Origin: Malaya genurostris | Lineage: Eukaryota > Arthropoda > Insecta > Diptera > Culicidae | DNA: 64,000 nucleotides | Assembly: GCF_030247185.1 (NCBI RefSeq) | Contig: NC_080571.1 | Location: 344,565,879-344,629,878 of the forward strand | Direction: 5' to 3' | Part shown: positions 23,626 to 35,399 of the stretch, piece after piece | How the letters are laid out: every line of letters begins with the position of its first letter | Position numbering within the stretch: position 1 is the first letter of the stretch | Program-made: the position numbers and the translations under genes | The notes under the pieces: model-generated | What the model saw: the letters and a program-made list of their open reading frames with translations, nothing else | The model's database searches: none | Told to the model about the DNA's origin: nothing

Positions 23626-24000
23626 AGGCCTGCGCCAACCCCCTGTCTCGCCGGAGGATCATCGTGCTTGCTCTGTTTAACGTCCCAACTAGCACTAGGA
23701 CGATCCCGTTGGTGGGGTTGCCACCTTGGATTTAGCTGGACGGGATACAGCATTTCATACTCAGCCGCTGGATACCAGAACAGACGCTGTTTGAAGCCGC
23801 TCCTAACATGGAGTACAGACGCTCCGACATCCTCTAAAGAGGACCCCCTTCCCTGTCAGCATACTACCAAGGTCCCACCGGGGTTGGTTACCCGATCTTT
23901 CCTATGGTTGCTCGTACCCCAGCCGGCACCGCGGGGAGGTAGGGATATAGGTTACTGGACAAGAGGCTAAGAACCACATTGGGGCCTGAATTGCGCATTG
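23626..24000 (-). other. Probable 5' leader of the RTE-type fragment
   Basis: GC-richer than its surroundings, lies directly upstream (minus strand) of the endonuclease frame, and has no coding motif. Assignment as leader rests on position and composition only. Confidence 0.4.
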
Positions 24001-24329
24001 TCCAGTCGTTTACCAACCTCGCGTTCATCGTTTTAATCCTGAGTATGCAAGTGCGGCATCCAGCGGCAGGACATCTTTTTCATTCGCAGAATCTTGCTAA
24101 AAGTATGATTATTTTGCTCAGTACTAATCCTCATGGCATTTTCTGGTCATCCCGTACCATTTCCTTTAATTTTGACATTGATTGTAATCACCTTGAAAAC
24201 CGACTATTGAGCTTCGAAAAAAATTCGATTGGGTTATCTGAAACTGGTTGATAAAATCTTCTAATTAACAGATATTGTTAGTTGATGACTCATTTCTGTT
24301 CTTGATTCCGGAAATAGTGGTTATGGTGG

Positions 24330-24905
24330 CCCGTACCCAGGAGGGACCCAAAGATAAAAAAATAATGTTACTGAAGATTGCTTATGTACCTGATGCCTTT
24401 TACGGGTTTTTCTAACAGATACTATGAACTTTTCCACTGTAACTGTTATTGTCTTACATTTCTCTACCCTAACTGTCTTGTTTTTCTGTAACACATGTCT
24501 GAGATCTTCTAAATAATTATATATTTGTTTTTGATTTCGGGAGGGGGGGTTTAACCCCCCCCCCCCCTCTGGGCACTGTTTATACTGTGGTATTCTGCAA
24601 AATAATTTTCTTCGATTTTTAAAAGAATAACCGAAATCGATTTGTTTGACCGTCTACTGATAAAAACTATCAATTGGAGAAGATTCGAGATCGATTTAGA
24701 AAACAATTTACGCCCTTTTCAGTGATGGTATAAAATTGTTAACACACTTTACCCTATATTTCCGGATCCGGAAGTCGGATCCAAATAATATTCAGGAATT
24801 TTTTATGGAACCACAAGACCTTTCATTTGAATCTAAGTTTATGAAAATCGGTTCAGCCATCTACGAGAAAAGTTAGTGCAAAAAAACGTGACATACACAC
24901 ATACG

Positions 24906-24937
<32 letters not shown>

Positions 24938-25045
24938 TTGTATGTACTCGACGAACTGAGTCGAATGGTATATGACACTCGGCCCTCCTGGCCCCGGTTC
25001 AAAAGTCGGTTTTCACAGTGATTACATAACCTTTCTATATAAGAA
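24330..25045 (-). repeat. Dispersed (TG)n-core culicid repeat, inverted copy
   Basis: On the minus strand the order is the same as in the 40.2-46.4 kb cluster: an imperfect tatatagaaagg head near 25035, aaaaccgactttt, a tataccattcgactcag block (about 24957-24975), a TG/AC-rich core (24895-24920) plus a GA run, then gatggctgaaccgattt (about 24845-24865). It is a single diverged copy. The distal part contains a short G-run/C-run hairpin at about 24538-24571. Confidence 0.75.
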
Positions 25046-25049
25046 AACT

Positions 25050-25265
25050 CAACTGACAATCTCTTAGAAAATTAGTTTAGATTATTTAGAATGATTCATT
25101 GACTTTAGCGATTGGGAAAGTCTTTTTTCTGAAGGAAGAATTGCATAGCTGAAAACGACAACTTTCAACTTGTTCATTGAATATCTAGCCTTCAAAATGT
25201 ATCCTGACAATGTCTAGATAATTTAATTTAGATGCGATTAGTGCATAAAAACGCTGCTATTTCGC
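25050..25265 (+). repeat. Dispersed repeat, pairs with 12018-12272 (inverted)
   Basis: Matches the minus strand of 12018-12272 over its whole length with several indels. It lies immediately upstream of the DD37E transposase remnant and may mark its flank. Confidence 0.75.
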
Positions 25266-25366
25266 AATGGTTCAGAAACTGTCAATTTTTATGGCTGCAT
25301 CCTGTTGTTTACACTCTTATCTAACCACTTGTGCAGTTGTTTATTCGTTTTCATTAGTTTGTTTCG

Positions 25367-26270
25367 AAATCCGTGAACTTTCAGCAGAACATCGTCGAGA
25401 AATTGTGTACAAATGGTGCACAGAACGCGGACTGTCACTGAGAAAGATAGTAAAAATGGAAGGAGTGAGTGAAAAAACCGTGCGAAATGCAATCAGGAAG
25501 TTCGGTGAGGATAAACCGAAAACGGGTCGAGAAAAATGTCCTGCTATCCCTCAGTTGGATAAACGTATGCTGAAGGCATTCGAGCAAAAGAAGGAGGTTT
25601 CAGTTCGGGATGTGGCCAAAAATGTGGGCACTTCGAAGTCAAAAAGCTAAAGAACGTTTGAATCTTCGAACCTATAAGAAGCAGAAACAACCAAAACGTA
25701 GTCCGAAACAAGAAGCATTGATCAGGCCGAGGGTTCGAAAGCTGTACTTCTTGCTGGAAATTTGAACTGCATAATCATGGACGACGAAACCTACGTGAAA
25801 CTCGATTAAAAATCCTTGCCGGGACCACAATATTATACGATGCGAGAAGGGCAAGTGTTAAACCAGTCCGAGACATCGATTGAAGTCGAAAAATTTGGTA
25901 AGAAAGCTATGGGCTGGCAAGCAGTTTGTAGCTGCGGTAAGATTTCGAAACCCTCCACTGCTTCAATGAACAGCGAAACAGGAATGTTTACAAAAACGAC
26001 TTCTACCCATGATTCGAAGCCACAAGGATCCTGTTGTCTTCTGGCCAGATCTTGCTTCTTGCCACTACTCGAAATCAACGGTAGAATGGTATACTACCAA
26101 AAATGTCACTTTCGTCCCAAAAGACATGAATCCACCAAATTGCCCACAACTTCAACCAATTGAGGAATTCTGGGCATTAACGAAGGCACATCTTAGGATA
26201 CATGTCTTGGCAGCCGAAACCATTCAACAGTTCGAAAAAGATAGGAAAAAAATTATGTTGATACTATAGA
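25367..26270 (+). pseudogene. Decayed DD37E Tc1/mariner-type transposase, copy 1
   Basis: The frame at 25267-25650 carries the N-terminal helix-turn-helix region (ELSAEHRREIVYKWC, LSLRKIVKMEGVSEKTV, then VSVRDVAKNVGTSKS). After a frameshift, RAKERLNLRTYKKQKQPKRS can be read, then IIMDDETYVKLD with the first catalytic Asp (near 25780), followed by an in-frame TAA. The 25816 frame resumes at SLPGPQYYTM and VEKFGKKAMGWQAVCSCG. The 26009 frame has VVFWPDLASCHYSKS and NPPNCPQLQPIEEFW; 37 residues separate the second Asp and the Glu, which is the ITmD37E signature. At least three frame breaks inactivate it. I could not find matching TIRs. It is a different lineage from the copy at 46689. Confidence 0.88.
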
Positions 26271-27425
26271 TACAACAAGAGATATTCATGATCAAAAACT
26301 GATCCTCTTCCAGAGGGCGCTGCGTAGTGAAGTAAGACGTATTCACATAAAAAAAAATGTGTTCAAAGTTCAAATCGGAGCAATTTGCTTCTGATTTTGC
26401 CACCTTTTTTGCTGTTAATTTCAGGAATTGCTCCTGGGACAAACTCTTATTTAAGCTTAAATTCACATCAATATTCATGGTAGAATACATTTGACATTGA
26501 AATTAAACGATAACATGTACTACAATGGACCAATTGTGTTTACAATGGAATTAATTTGCATAAATTCCGTTAGCTATGCGTCAATAAACTTCCGATGCTG
26601 CCATAATTAATGTTTATGATGTGTACATCTCCAACCATTACCTAATGTTACATACATAAACAAAGCTCTCAATCACCACCCCAAGCAAATGTTTATTATT
26701 GTCCGCTTGCCACAGTTTCCTATTATCATACATCTCCTCTTGCCAGACTGACGTTTGTGGTTTACCCAAAACGACGATGAAATTCGTGTACATCCTCGTC
26801 AACGTCAAATTGAAGATGGCAGATTGGATGGATAGTGTGTGAGTATCTCGCACATGGCTGCCCTCTATCAATCTTCGGTTATTCCGCATAGACGGCAAAT
26901 AATCTCGAAGGAGTAAAAAAAAATATCGCGATAAATTATGCATGAACCGAATAATGCAAGGGCGGACGGCTTGAGAAAACATCCCGAAAATGTAGATGGC
27001 TTTCTCGTTTCCAATCAGATGATGGTGATGGCGGTGGTTGTGGAGAATAAGAATCATCAGCTAACTAACTGACTGACTACGAAGAACTGTGCATGAACGG
27101 ATGTGCCAAAAATAGAGCAGATCGTGAATAAAGTATTCAAGAGACACATATCACAAGCACCGACGACCACCACCACCACCAATAGTGGAGTAATGCAACA
27201 GAGCGTTGTCCCTTCCGGTCGTGGAACTGGCAAATAAGTGTGACTATGCGCTTCCGACATGACAAAAGAAGTGCAAATCGTTCCCTTTCGAGTGACAGGA
27301 TACGCTAAAATCATTCAACAGTTGACAATAATTGAACGGGAAACCTTGCGGATAATTGAAAATGTCATGGTTTTAGTTGACAGCTAACATTTAACAGAAT
27401 GTCTAGGAACTAATTTAAATTAGAA
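26271..27425. other. Unassigned DNA
   Basis: No supported gene. A CAC-rich run lies at about 27164-27182. The 139-aa minus-strand frame (26638-27057) shows no domain and its composition follows local low complexity. Confidence 0.45.
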
Positions 27426-27429
27426 TTAG

Positions 27430-27535
27430 AAGATTTAGAGATGGGTATTGCATGATGGGTAAGTCGATGTCTTTCACGCAACCCCTCTGGGTTCGATTTA
27501 TTTCCTAACAAAAATCAATTCATTGTAGACTGACC
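27430..27535 (+). repeat. Possible tRNA-derived SINE fragment
   Basis: The sequence gatgggtaagtcgatgtc followed about 25 bp later by ctgggttcgattt resembles a tRNA A box and B box (GGTTCGATT). No clear tail or duplication is seen, so this is tentative. Confidence 0.35.
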
Positions 27536-28004
27536 TTCGAAGATGTACGAACGATTCTTAGGCACGACACGTTAATAGATAAACATTGGAAAACAATAAT
27601 ACCATTTTAGCAAGAGAATACACATTTCCATAACACTGTATCTTCCTGAACAATGAATTTTTCCCCTTCAGCAAAAATTGCAGACTAAAAAACTACCTGC
27701 CTACTGCGATCACTGCACACGTCAAACCCGTATTCACCACACAAATACGGATTCTTCAGGAATACGCGTGACGAAAATCCAGTGCTAAGACCATGACCAC
27801 CAGTGGGTAGCTAAATGCGTGTCTATTATGATTACTGCGTTACTATTTTACTTAAACACTCATTTTTGCACCGGTTTTGCATGTCACAATTGCTGAAGCT
27901 CAACCGCGTTTCCACACAGGCGGTTGTCATTCTATCAATGCGTGAAAATCGAAATGAATAATATGGTTGGAGAGTGTTGCTAAATTCAATAACCCGCTTA
28001 AAAT

Positions 28005-28214
28005 CGTGGATATCTACAGTACATGCATAGGGCGCTGATCTTACAAGCCAGTTGTCGAATGTTCGAGCCTCGACCTGGAGGGATTCATAGTGTCAGTAGG
28101 ATCCATAGTACTAGCCATGCAATGATTCTGTACACTAAGTCGGCTGCGAAGTCTGTTGAAAAAGAAAGGCCAAATTCCACCAAAGGAATGTAACGCCAAG
28201 ACTTCGCTTTGCTT
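28005..28214 (+). repeat. tRNA-derived SINE
   Basis: A tRNA-like head (about 28015-28085) has a B-box word GTTCGAGCC at 28061-28069 and an A-box-like stretch about 35 bp upstream. It is followed by a tRNA-unrelated body (gtcggctgcgaagtctgttg, gaatgtaacgccaag) typical of mosquito SINEs. Polymerase III would transcribe such elements from these internal boxes. It does not fold as a functional tRNA by eye. The tail is not a clear simple repeat, and a mariner TIR begins 54 bp downstream. Confidence 0.65.
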
Positions 28215-28267
28215 ATCTACAGTACATCGGATTTGTAAAAAACGTACATTTTGCTGTACGCATTATA

Positions 28268-29149
28268 TCAGGTGTACAACTTCGCTTCCGCCGTTTTCCG
28301 ATAGGTGGCTGTACCGGCTGAGGCTGGTTAAAATACATAGATGATAATGCCTTTGAAGTGAGTTTGTACAACGTGCCTAACGAATTGCCGTTTCAGTGAC
28401 AGTTGTTCTTGTTTTCGAAAATGTCTGTGCTCAATTCTCGCCATTTGCGAGAAGTTTTACTTTTCTGTTATAATTCGAAAAAAATGCAACTGAAGCGCAT
28501 CGAATGCTTCCAGAAACTTACGGTGATGCTGCTCTGAGTAAAAGAACATGTCGGGAGTGGTTTCAACGTTTTAAAAATGGTGATTTCGATGTCGAAGACA
28601 AACATGATGGTGGAAGAAAAAAACCTTCAACGATGAATAACAATTTACTACGAGCTCTTAAAACCGGGTGAAACCATCACAGGAGATCGCTACCGAACGC
28701 AACTGATGCGCCTTAGTCGCGCGCTAAAAGAAAAGCGGCCACAGTACCAAGAGCGACATGGCAAAGTCATCCTCCAACACGACAATGCTCGGCCTCACGT
28801 CGCAAAAGTGGTCAAAAAATACCTGGAAACGCTGAAATGGGATGTCTTGCCCAACCCGCCGTATTCCCCAGATGTCGCCCCTTCCTACTTCCACCTATTC
28901 CGTTCGATGGCACACGGCCTGGCATATCAAAATTTTCAATCCTTCGAAGAGTTGGAAAATGGATTGCTTCATGGATAGCGTCAAAAAAGGACTCCTTTTT
29001 TCGAGCCAGGATCCGAAAATTTCCGGAAAGATGGGAGAAAGTTGTCGCTAGCGACGGACAATACTTTGAATAATACATCTGTAAGCACGTTTTCGCAATA
29101 AAGCTTTAAATTTTGGAAAAAAACGGCGGAAGCAAATTTGTAAACCTAA
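28268..29149 (+). mobile_element. Mariner element with TIRs and internal deletion
   Basis: The left terminus (about 28268-28297) and right terminus (about 29119-29149) are imperfect inverted repeats ending in the shared block gcttccgccgtttt. A TA precedes the left end; the right TA is degraded. Full mariners are about 1.3 kb and this copy is 882 bp, because the middle of the transposase gene is missing. The mismatches in the TIRs argue for an old insertion. Confidence 0.85.
28421..29073 (+). pseudogene. Mariner (DD34D-type) transposase pseudogene
   Basis: The ATG at 28421 begins MSVLNSRHLREVLLFCY. After a frameshift in an A run near 28481 the HTH region continues (NATEAHRMLPETYGDAALSKRTCREWFQRFKNGDF). 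It then jumps from DGGRKK to YYELLKPGETITGDRY, a deletion that removes the first catalytic Asp region. Downstream, VILQHDNARPHVA holds the second Asp. YSPDVAPSYFHLF has Tyr exactly at the position of the third Asp (34 residues after the second), so the catalytic triad is broken. A further frameshift near 28975 leads to FPERWEKVVASDGQYFE and a TAA at 29071-29073. It is inactive by several independent lesions. Confidence 0.9.
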
Positions 29150-31450
29150 AATCGTACGCAGTTGTGAATAAAATCCAAAGTATATAATTAGCAGATGATG
29201 TATCTTAATGATCTCAATAGTACTTTTCATATTCCTTCTTTAACACTCCAAATGAACACTCCAATAAAAAAAAATGCCAAGCCTCAAAAAAGTTGGAACG
29301 GTAACTTCGAGCTGTCATAGCTCAGCTGTTTTTGAACGAATCTCAATAAATTGTACACCCTCGAATTTTGTGAAGTTCGCAGATTGATCCAAAAACTTTG
29401 TAGCAGACGATTGGTAAAGGAAAACCAATGAAAATCTGATTTTTCCCGTTCCAAGTTGTTTTTCAAGCTCAAAATGTGCCCTATCTGCATTTATGCGGCA
29501 CTTGCATCGCGAATCGGCTATTGAGAACCTCAACTTTACCGAGTCATAACTTTGTTGTTAGTCAATCGATTTTCGAAATTTGTTCACCATTGGATAGGTA
29601 CTACTTCCAAAAATAAAAAGAAAAATAGGGTTGTCTACCCAAAGTTATAATGAAAACTGTACATAGATGTCCTCAGAAAAGGTGAGACTATTTACAATGA
29701 TCGTAAATATCTCGAAATTCAAAGCGATGACCTATATATTTTAACACATCATTCGATTGCTAGTGATACCAGCTACAATTTTCGCCCTACTACCATTTCT
29801 GCACTATCGAAAGAAAACCTTAAAAAATCGATAAATTTATAAATATATATGAATTTTTCATTTTTTTCACATGTTTGTATATAACTCAAAAATTAAAGCG
29901 ATGACATGTACATTTTTCTACTCCAAAATATTGGAATCATTACCAGAAACAATGTATTGATGAACAAAATTATATATCCGTTCAAAGAATCTCAAAAAAT
30001 TTGGTACAAATTCAGAGAATTTCTATTATTAGGAAAATTTTGCCAAACAAAATCAAAACAAAAATTTTATATTAGTTGACATATAATTTTTTTATTTTTT
30101 TAGTTGGAAATTTATTATGAACAAAATTTACAAAATACATTGAAACTTGGATTTCACTGACAATCTTAAAAAATTTGGTAAATATACCTAAACGTCGTCG
30201 CCTAAACTCTAAAAATAATTATATTTTTGTATTGGACAAAAAATTTAAACTATTTTTATGCACCCAAACGCAACTGATAACTACTAAAATTCTGATTTTG
30301 TTTTAGGTTTTCCCTAGAATCTCAAAAAATAGGTAGAAGATCGGAAATTTTAAAATTTCCGAGTTATATTGCATTGGACAGCGGTCCGGATCCACAATTT
30401 AGAGGGACAAAAACATTTGTGGCTTAACATTATACTTTAGAAATGTGATGTCTTCAGAACAAATGATCAGTGAAAGATAAGCCATATTTTGATGTACATG
30501 GTATTAGGGTGGCTCTTATTAAAAAGGTGATCCAAAAATTATTTTGCGGATGTGTTGAGACTGCATCCTTCGGCAAAATTGTAGATAAACTTATATCGAG
30601 CAGTTTTGCTGAAGACACCATTGTGGTATCTCCAACGGTTTTAGTGTTACAGCTATTTTTAAAGAGCAACTCAGGGTGTTCCTAAAAAAACAGATATTTT
30701 ACTGTAGCATTTTTATTTTTCACTTTTCGTATTAGGTATTTTTGAACATTGCTAAAACCAATTTTTTGATGACTGTCGCCTTCAGGTAGCGTTTTCTGAA
30801 CCGAAGTTATGAGCAAAACTAGTTAAAAAAATGGGTTATTTTTAAACTGCTGTATCTAATATTGAGGCAAACGAAAACAATTCCGTTTCTTGCATTTGAC
30901 AGAAAATACTTTCGAGCATGTTTATAATAAAAGGCGTTAAATTTGATGATGGAGAACTCAGATTAATTTTTTAAAAAAGGCGTACGTATTTTCATGAAAT
31001 ATCTATTTTCTCGTTTTAGTTCCTCATAGCTTCCTATGAGCTTTTTCATTGAATATTTCATTGCTCAGATATATTCATTCCTATAAAAACATCGGTTTTC
31101 GAAAATTGTTTTTCCTCGGGATACTTTATCATCTCCCGAACTCTCTAAAACGTTCATTAGTTTCCTTGTAACTTGACTTTTTTTTATATGAAACTAGCGG
31201 ACCCCTGCACACCCCTTTTAATGATTATTGAAGAAAAATATCATTATAATGCTCTATGATAGTGGCCTAAACCTTTTTATATCGCGGACAACAGGACAAA
31301 ATATATAAAACCGATGGTTTGCCGAAACGCAAACAGGCAGCGTACATTTTACCATCCGAAAAAACTCTAAATTCACGCTACAGACTCATAACGATTATTG
31401 ACGGTAATAGAAAAGTTAAACGGATGAGAAAATGACGTTCAAATTGAAAT
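29150..31450. other. AT-rich intergenic DNA with repeat-like segments
   Basis: No supported gene. The section at about 30490-30690 (a 71-aa frame on each strand) resembles a dispersed non-coding repeat containing cggcaaaattgtagataaac. Open frames are short and overlap on both strands. Confidence 0.45.
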
Positions 31451-31539
31451 AGCATAGCAATTGGCATCATTGGAATGCGTCAAACGAAATCTTTTTCTTC
31501 TTCTAATTTGCCATTCAAAATTGTTGTCTCGAAAACATT

Positions 31540-31915
31540 TGCGATTAACTTTTGTACTTTTTTCTGTATTTGTTCCTCTATTGTCTGCACTTTATTTTGT
31601 ACCTTGTGTGCTTGTTTCTGTAATTTGTGTGTTTGTTCCTGTACTTTCTGTGCTTGTTTCAAAATTTGTTGTACTTTCTGCACCTGCTCCAGTATTTTCT
31701 GTATTTGGTCCTGTAACTTCTGTTCTTATATCTGTACCATCTGCACGTTCTGTACCTTTTTCTGCACTCAATTGTACCAGTACTTCCTTCACTTGTTTCC
31801 CTCATTTCTGTACTTGGTTTTGTACTTTCTGCACTTGTTCCTGTACCTTCTTTATTTTTTCCTGAACTTAGTTTCTGTACTTGTTCCTTTTATTTCTGTA
31901 CCTGTAGCTGTCCCG
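31540..31915 (-). repeat. Degenerate ~15-bp tandem repeat with coiled-coil-like reading on the minus strand
   Basis: Words such as ttctgtacttgttcctgtac recur irregularly. On the minus strand the words read as K-V-Q-E-Q-V-Q-K-type peptides (e.g. QKVQEQTHKLQKQAHKVQNK at 31683-31480), resembling a heptad coiled coil. No single frame stays open across the array. It is either a diverged minisatellite or a decayed repetitive exon. No function is assigned. Confidence 0.6.
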
Positions 31916-32827
31916 GTGAATTTCTCACAGCTCAAAAATTATCTTTGGATGGAAATTATTTCGAATACTCTTAAGTTAGAATAATCGAACGACCCTCATG
32001 ATTGCTCGAGATTAGTGAAGTAGAATAGTAGAATTTTCTGTAAAAATGAATCATCTGACAATTGTCATTTTTCCCCAAATCAGGCACACACGTCAACTTA
32101 AAGCTGTTTTTCCTGCTCTTAAAAGTACCAAATGATTCAAACGAAATACAACCAAAATCAGTTTGACGGTTTATGAGCAAGAGAGTGAATTAATCGAATA
32201 GGTAAAACATTTCGATGAGTTTCCAAATCTCGGTTCAATCGATGTAATTTAAAAACAGGAGGCAAACGGAATTGTTCGAGTACATTGGACGAAACTGTTC
32301 ATAACCACTCAAATGCAAATAATTTGAAATTTTGAAGTACTCTGGGTTGATATAATTCGAATCGCGTTTGGGCCAATTGAAGACGTTCGGACTCAAATAA
32401 ATAACCGAACTTGCAATTTGAAGCAATTGACTAAATTATGTGGTCGTTTAGAGCAAAATTTACACAAAATCCCGTCCAAAAAATCCTTCAAAAGTATAGC
32501 ATGGGAAATGCTTATGAATGCTAATGCTATGCTGATCCTGTTGTCTCAATGCATTGCGAAAGCAATAATTATATTTATCAAGAAGATAATATTCCCATTT
32601 CTGAAGTTTAAGGAATACAACGAATCATAAAAAAACGTTAATCACTTTCTTTTCTTATAGTCGTTTTATGATTTGACTTCACGCAGCATTGAACCCAAAT
32701 TTATATATCGCAAAATGGAAATCTGTATGCTGTTCGTTTGGCGCCGTTACTTAATTGAACATGTGATTCGAAATAAAGAAACACGTGAATCAAGTAGGCT
32801 CAGTGAATTTTTTGCACAAATCAGCAC
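31916..32827. other. Unassigned AT-rich DNA
   Basis: No supported gene. Short frames at 32235-32630 lie on both strands and have no domain. Confidence 0.45.
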
Positions 32828-33060
32828 GTTTGGCGCCAAACGGTTTTATTAATAATCTAGTATTCATATTTTGCTCTCCAGCGGGCAGCAACATTGCATA
32901 ACTCGATACGCGCCAAACAATCATCGGAGATCTAGCATGCATTGAGTGGAAAATTTCCAATTCTAAACGAATCAATTTTCTAGTTTTTCTCTACTTTCCC
33001 GAAGGATTTTCCTTATGTACTATAGCCTAAAACCTAAAACCTATATAGATAGATTTAACA
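32828..33060 (+). repeat. Dispersed repeat, copy 2 (pair with 7715-7965)
   Basis: Carries the same ordered blocks as 7715-7965 (gcgccaaac, atctagtatt, gataCgcgccaaac, gatctagca, gtggaaaat). It is followed by a cctaaaacctatatagat tail. Non-coding. Confidence 0.6.
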
Positions 33061-35054
33061 AAATCTTGCGGTATAACCGGTTGGAAGAGCGAGAGTACTA
33101 ACACGAAATTCAATTTAATAAAGTATTATTGCCATTTCCTTCGTCCATTTCGAGCCGAAACAGGGAGACTGAAAGCAAACTAACAAGATCATTACACTGT
33201 TGTTACCTAATGTAATTATATCATTAAATAGAAACACACCAGCGGGCCCATTTTCTGCTGAAAGAGTCTTGCTAATGCTTTCCGCATTTCTTTCCGGATC
33301 TCCAGAATTAAGCTTTCAACATATTTTTCGATGTCACACCCTCCGAGCAAAAAAAAAAAGTTACGCTAGGAGGCAAACATTGTTAGCGCGTTGAAAGAGC
33401 AATTGGAATCGTCCGAGGGATACTCATTAAACCCCATCTTTCTTTCTTTTTTTTCATCGTTTTTTTTTTGTCCAACCATTCTCTCATAAGCACAGCATGT
33501 GTACAAATCGTTAGCAAAAAGTGTACACCTCATTAAATCTCGGAGTTAATTACACACGCCATTGCAAACGAAGCAGTTTTCCACTTTTCCACTGCTCCTA
33601 CAATGACTTTTCATTTTCATTTTTTTTTCGCCCGGCACTTCCCAGGCACTCATCTCACGAGCACAGGCCCCAGCACAGAGGTCCTTGCAGACACACTTTT
33701 GTCCCCCATCCCCCTCGACTGCAATGGGATGGGTACGGTATTACAGCAAATTGGCTTTAACCTCCGACGCCACCACCATCCAGGAAAGGTCGGGAACTGC
33801 CTGCACCGCTGACAGATGGCGGAAATGGGTAGAACGGCTGCCGGGTTTCGGAAGTGCGCTCCCGCAACGTAAATTATGTCACCGGTTTTTATTTGCTTTC
33901 ATAAGAATATTTGTGTGGCGAAACAGCGCTACATACGGTCTAGAGAAATAAATAAATCGTAACATCTTGAGCTACGTGTGAACTGATTAAGAAAAAATCT
34001 TAATCGTGTTGGTATAAGTTAATTGTATTTCGCTCAAGAACCGATTTATCATTTATTGTTTCCTAGTTTCAAACTAGAAAATTGTAGCTACGTGGCGAAA
34101 CCTTTTTCCTGCCTCGGAATCAACGGACGGAATCCTTCGGACGGTTAGGCAGAATCATTCCACGCCAACGCCTAGGCGCCCGATTGACGTCATTCCGGGA
34201 AATTAAATAATCATAGACGAAGCGGTAGAGCAGGCAACAGTGTGTAATCTGTTGAATGAAGGATTTTTGTCGGTTTTTCGTCGTCACTCCATTTATCTGA
34301 TGTGATTTGTTCATCCCTGTTATGTATTCATATCGGTTTGGTATAATCTTTCGCTGAATAGATGAAAAGGCAAAAGCCGGGAAATTTCCCATCTGTAGAT
34401 TCCAGTCATCTCGGTTTGGCACGCTCGTTCCGTCAGTTCAAAAATGGTGAAGCACAAATTGGGTTTCTCTTTTTGCTTTGTCCGTTTCAACTACAATTCA
34501 AACGAGGATGTGCAACGGTTCCTCGGAAAGGCATCAGTTTGGGGTCATTGGTTTTTCCGAGAGAGAGAAAAAGGTGCAAATTTAGTCATTCGGAAGAATA
34601 AGTTTTTAATTTCCAATCTAACTTGTACTACTTGATGATATATTTTCCCGTTCGAATCGAAACATCCAAGCAGAGTACATAGTGCATCCCAATTGAAAAG
34701 GAGAGTAAAAGTAAAAAAAAAACGTTGAAAATACATTGCACATTGGCAATTATTGATGGTTGTTCATTTATTACATGAAGCATCAGCTGATGCACTGGGG
34801 AACAGAACCAGCTTTTGCAGAAAATGGATTACATTGGTTTGAACTCCTCTAATGGATCGCCAAGAGAGTATTCAGTCACATCTGGAAGAGACGACAAATG
34901 GTCAAAAAGTGAGCTATATGTAGTATTGTATAAATTTAATTATTGATTTAGTAAATGCATCGTCATTTCCGGTCGAAATTGATTACGTCCTGCCACTGTC
35001 GCCATGATAACTACACAGCAAAACATTATGGAATTTTCAGGTGACGCGAATTCA
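33061..35054. other. Unassigned DNA
   Basis: No supported gene. Overlapping frames at 33521-33951 and 34362-34736 show no recognised motif. Confidence 0.45.
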
Positions 35055-35062
35055 CATATAAC
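35055..35062. repeat. 8-bp target site duplication, left side of hAT-like element
   Basis: The word catataac directly precedes the left terminus CAGTGGTGG and recurs directly after the right terminus at 37939-37946. Eight bases is the hallmark of hAT integration. Confidence 0.9.
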
Positions 35063-35399
35063 CAGTGGTGGTAAATTGCGAACAGAACGCCGATGCTTCT
35101 GCAAATTTACTCAAAAATGTTCACCGAGCGTAAGCATGCGATAGGTTCTAAAACTATTCCCTCGTTTTATGCGAAGGTGTTCTGTGCTCGGTGTTCGGCG
35201 AAGCAATCTGTTTCGAACCGTTCGGTTGGCGGACCATCGGCGAGGGTCGAGTAAACTGCATTCGATACGATGCTTTGTTGATTTCAAGTCTCGCATCCTG
35301 GTTTTGAAATTATCAATGCACACGTGATCAGCACAAAAAAAATTCTTTTGCTCGATTGATAAAACGATCAAAAGCAATTGAAATGGCATTATTTTGGAC

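Noticed and set aside
28005..28085. Functional tRNA gene
   Set aside because: A- and B-box-like words exist but no convincing acceptor stem or cloverleaf; the downstream body matches SINE organisation.
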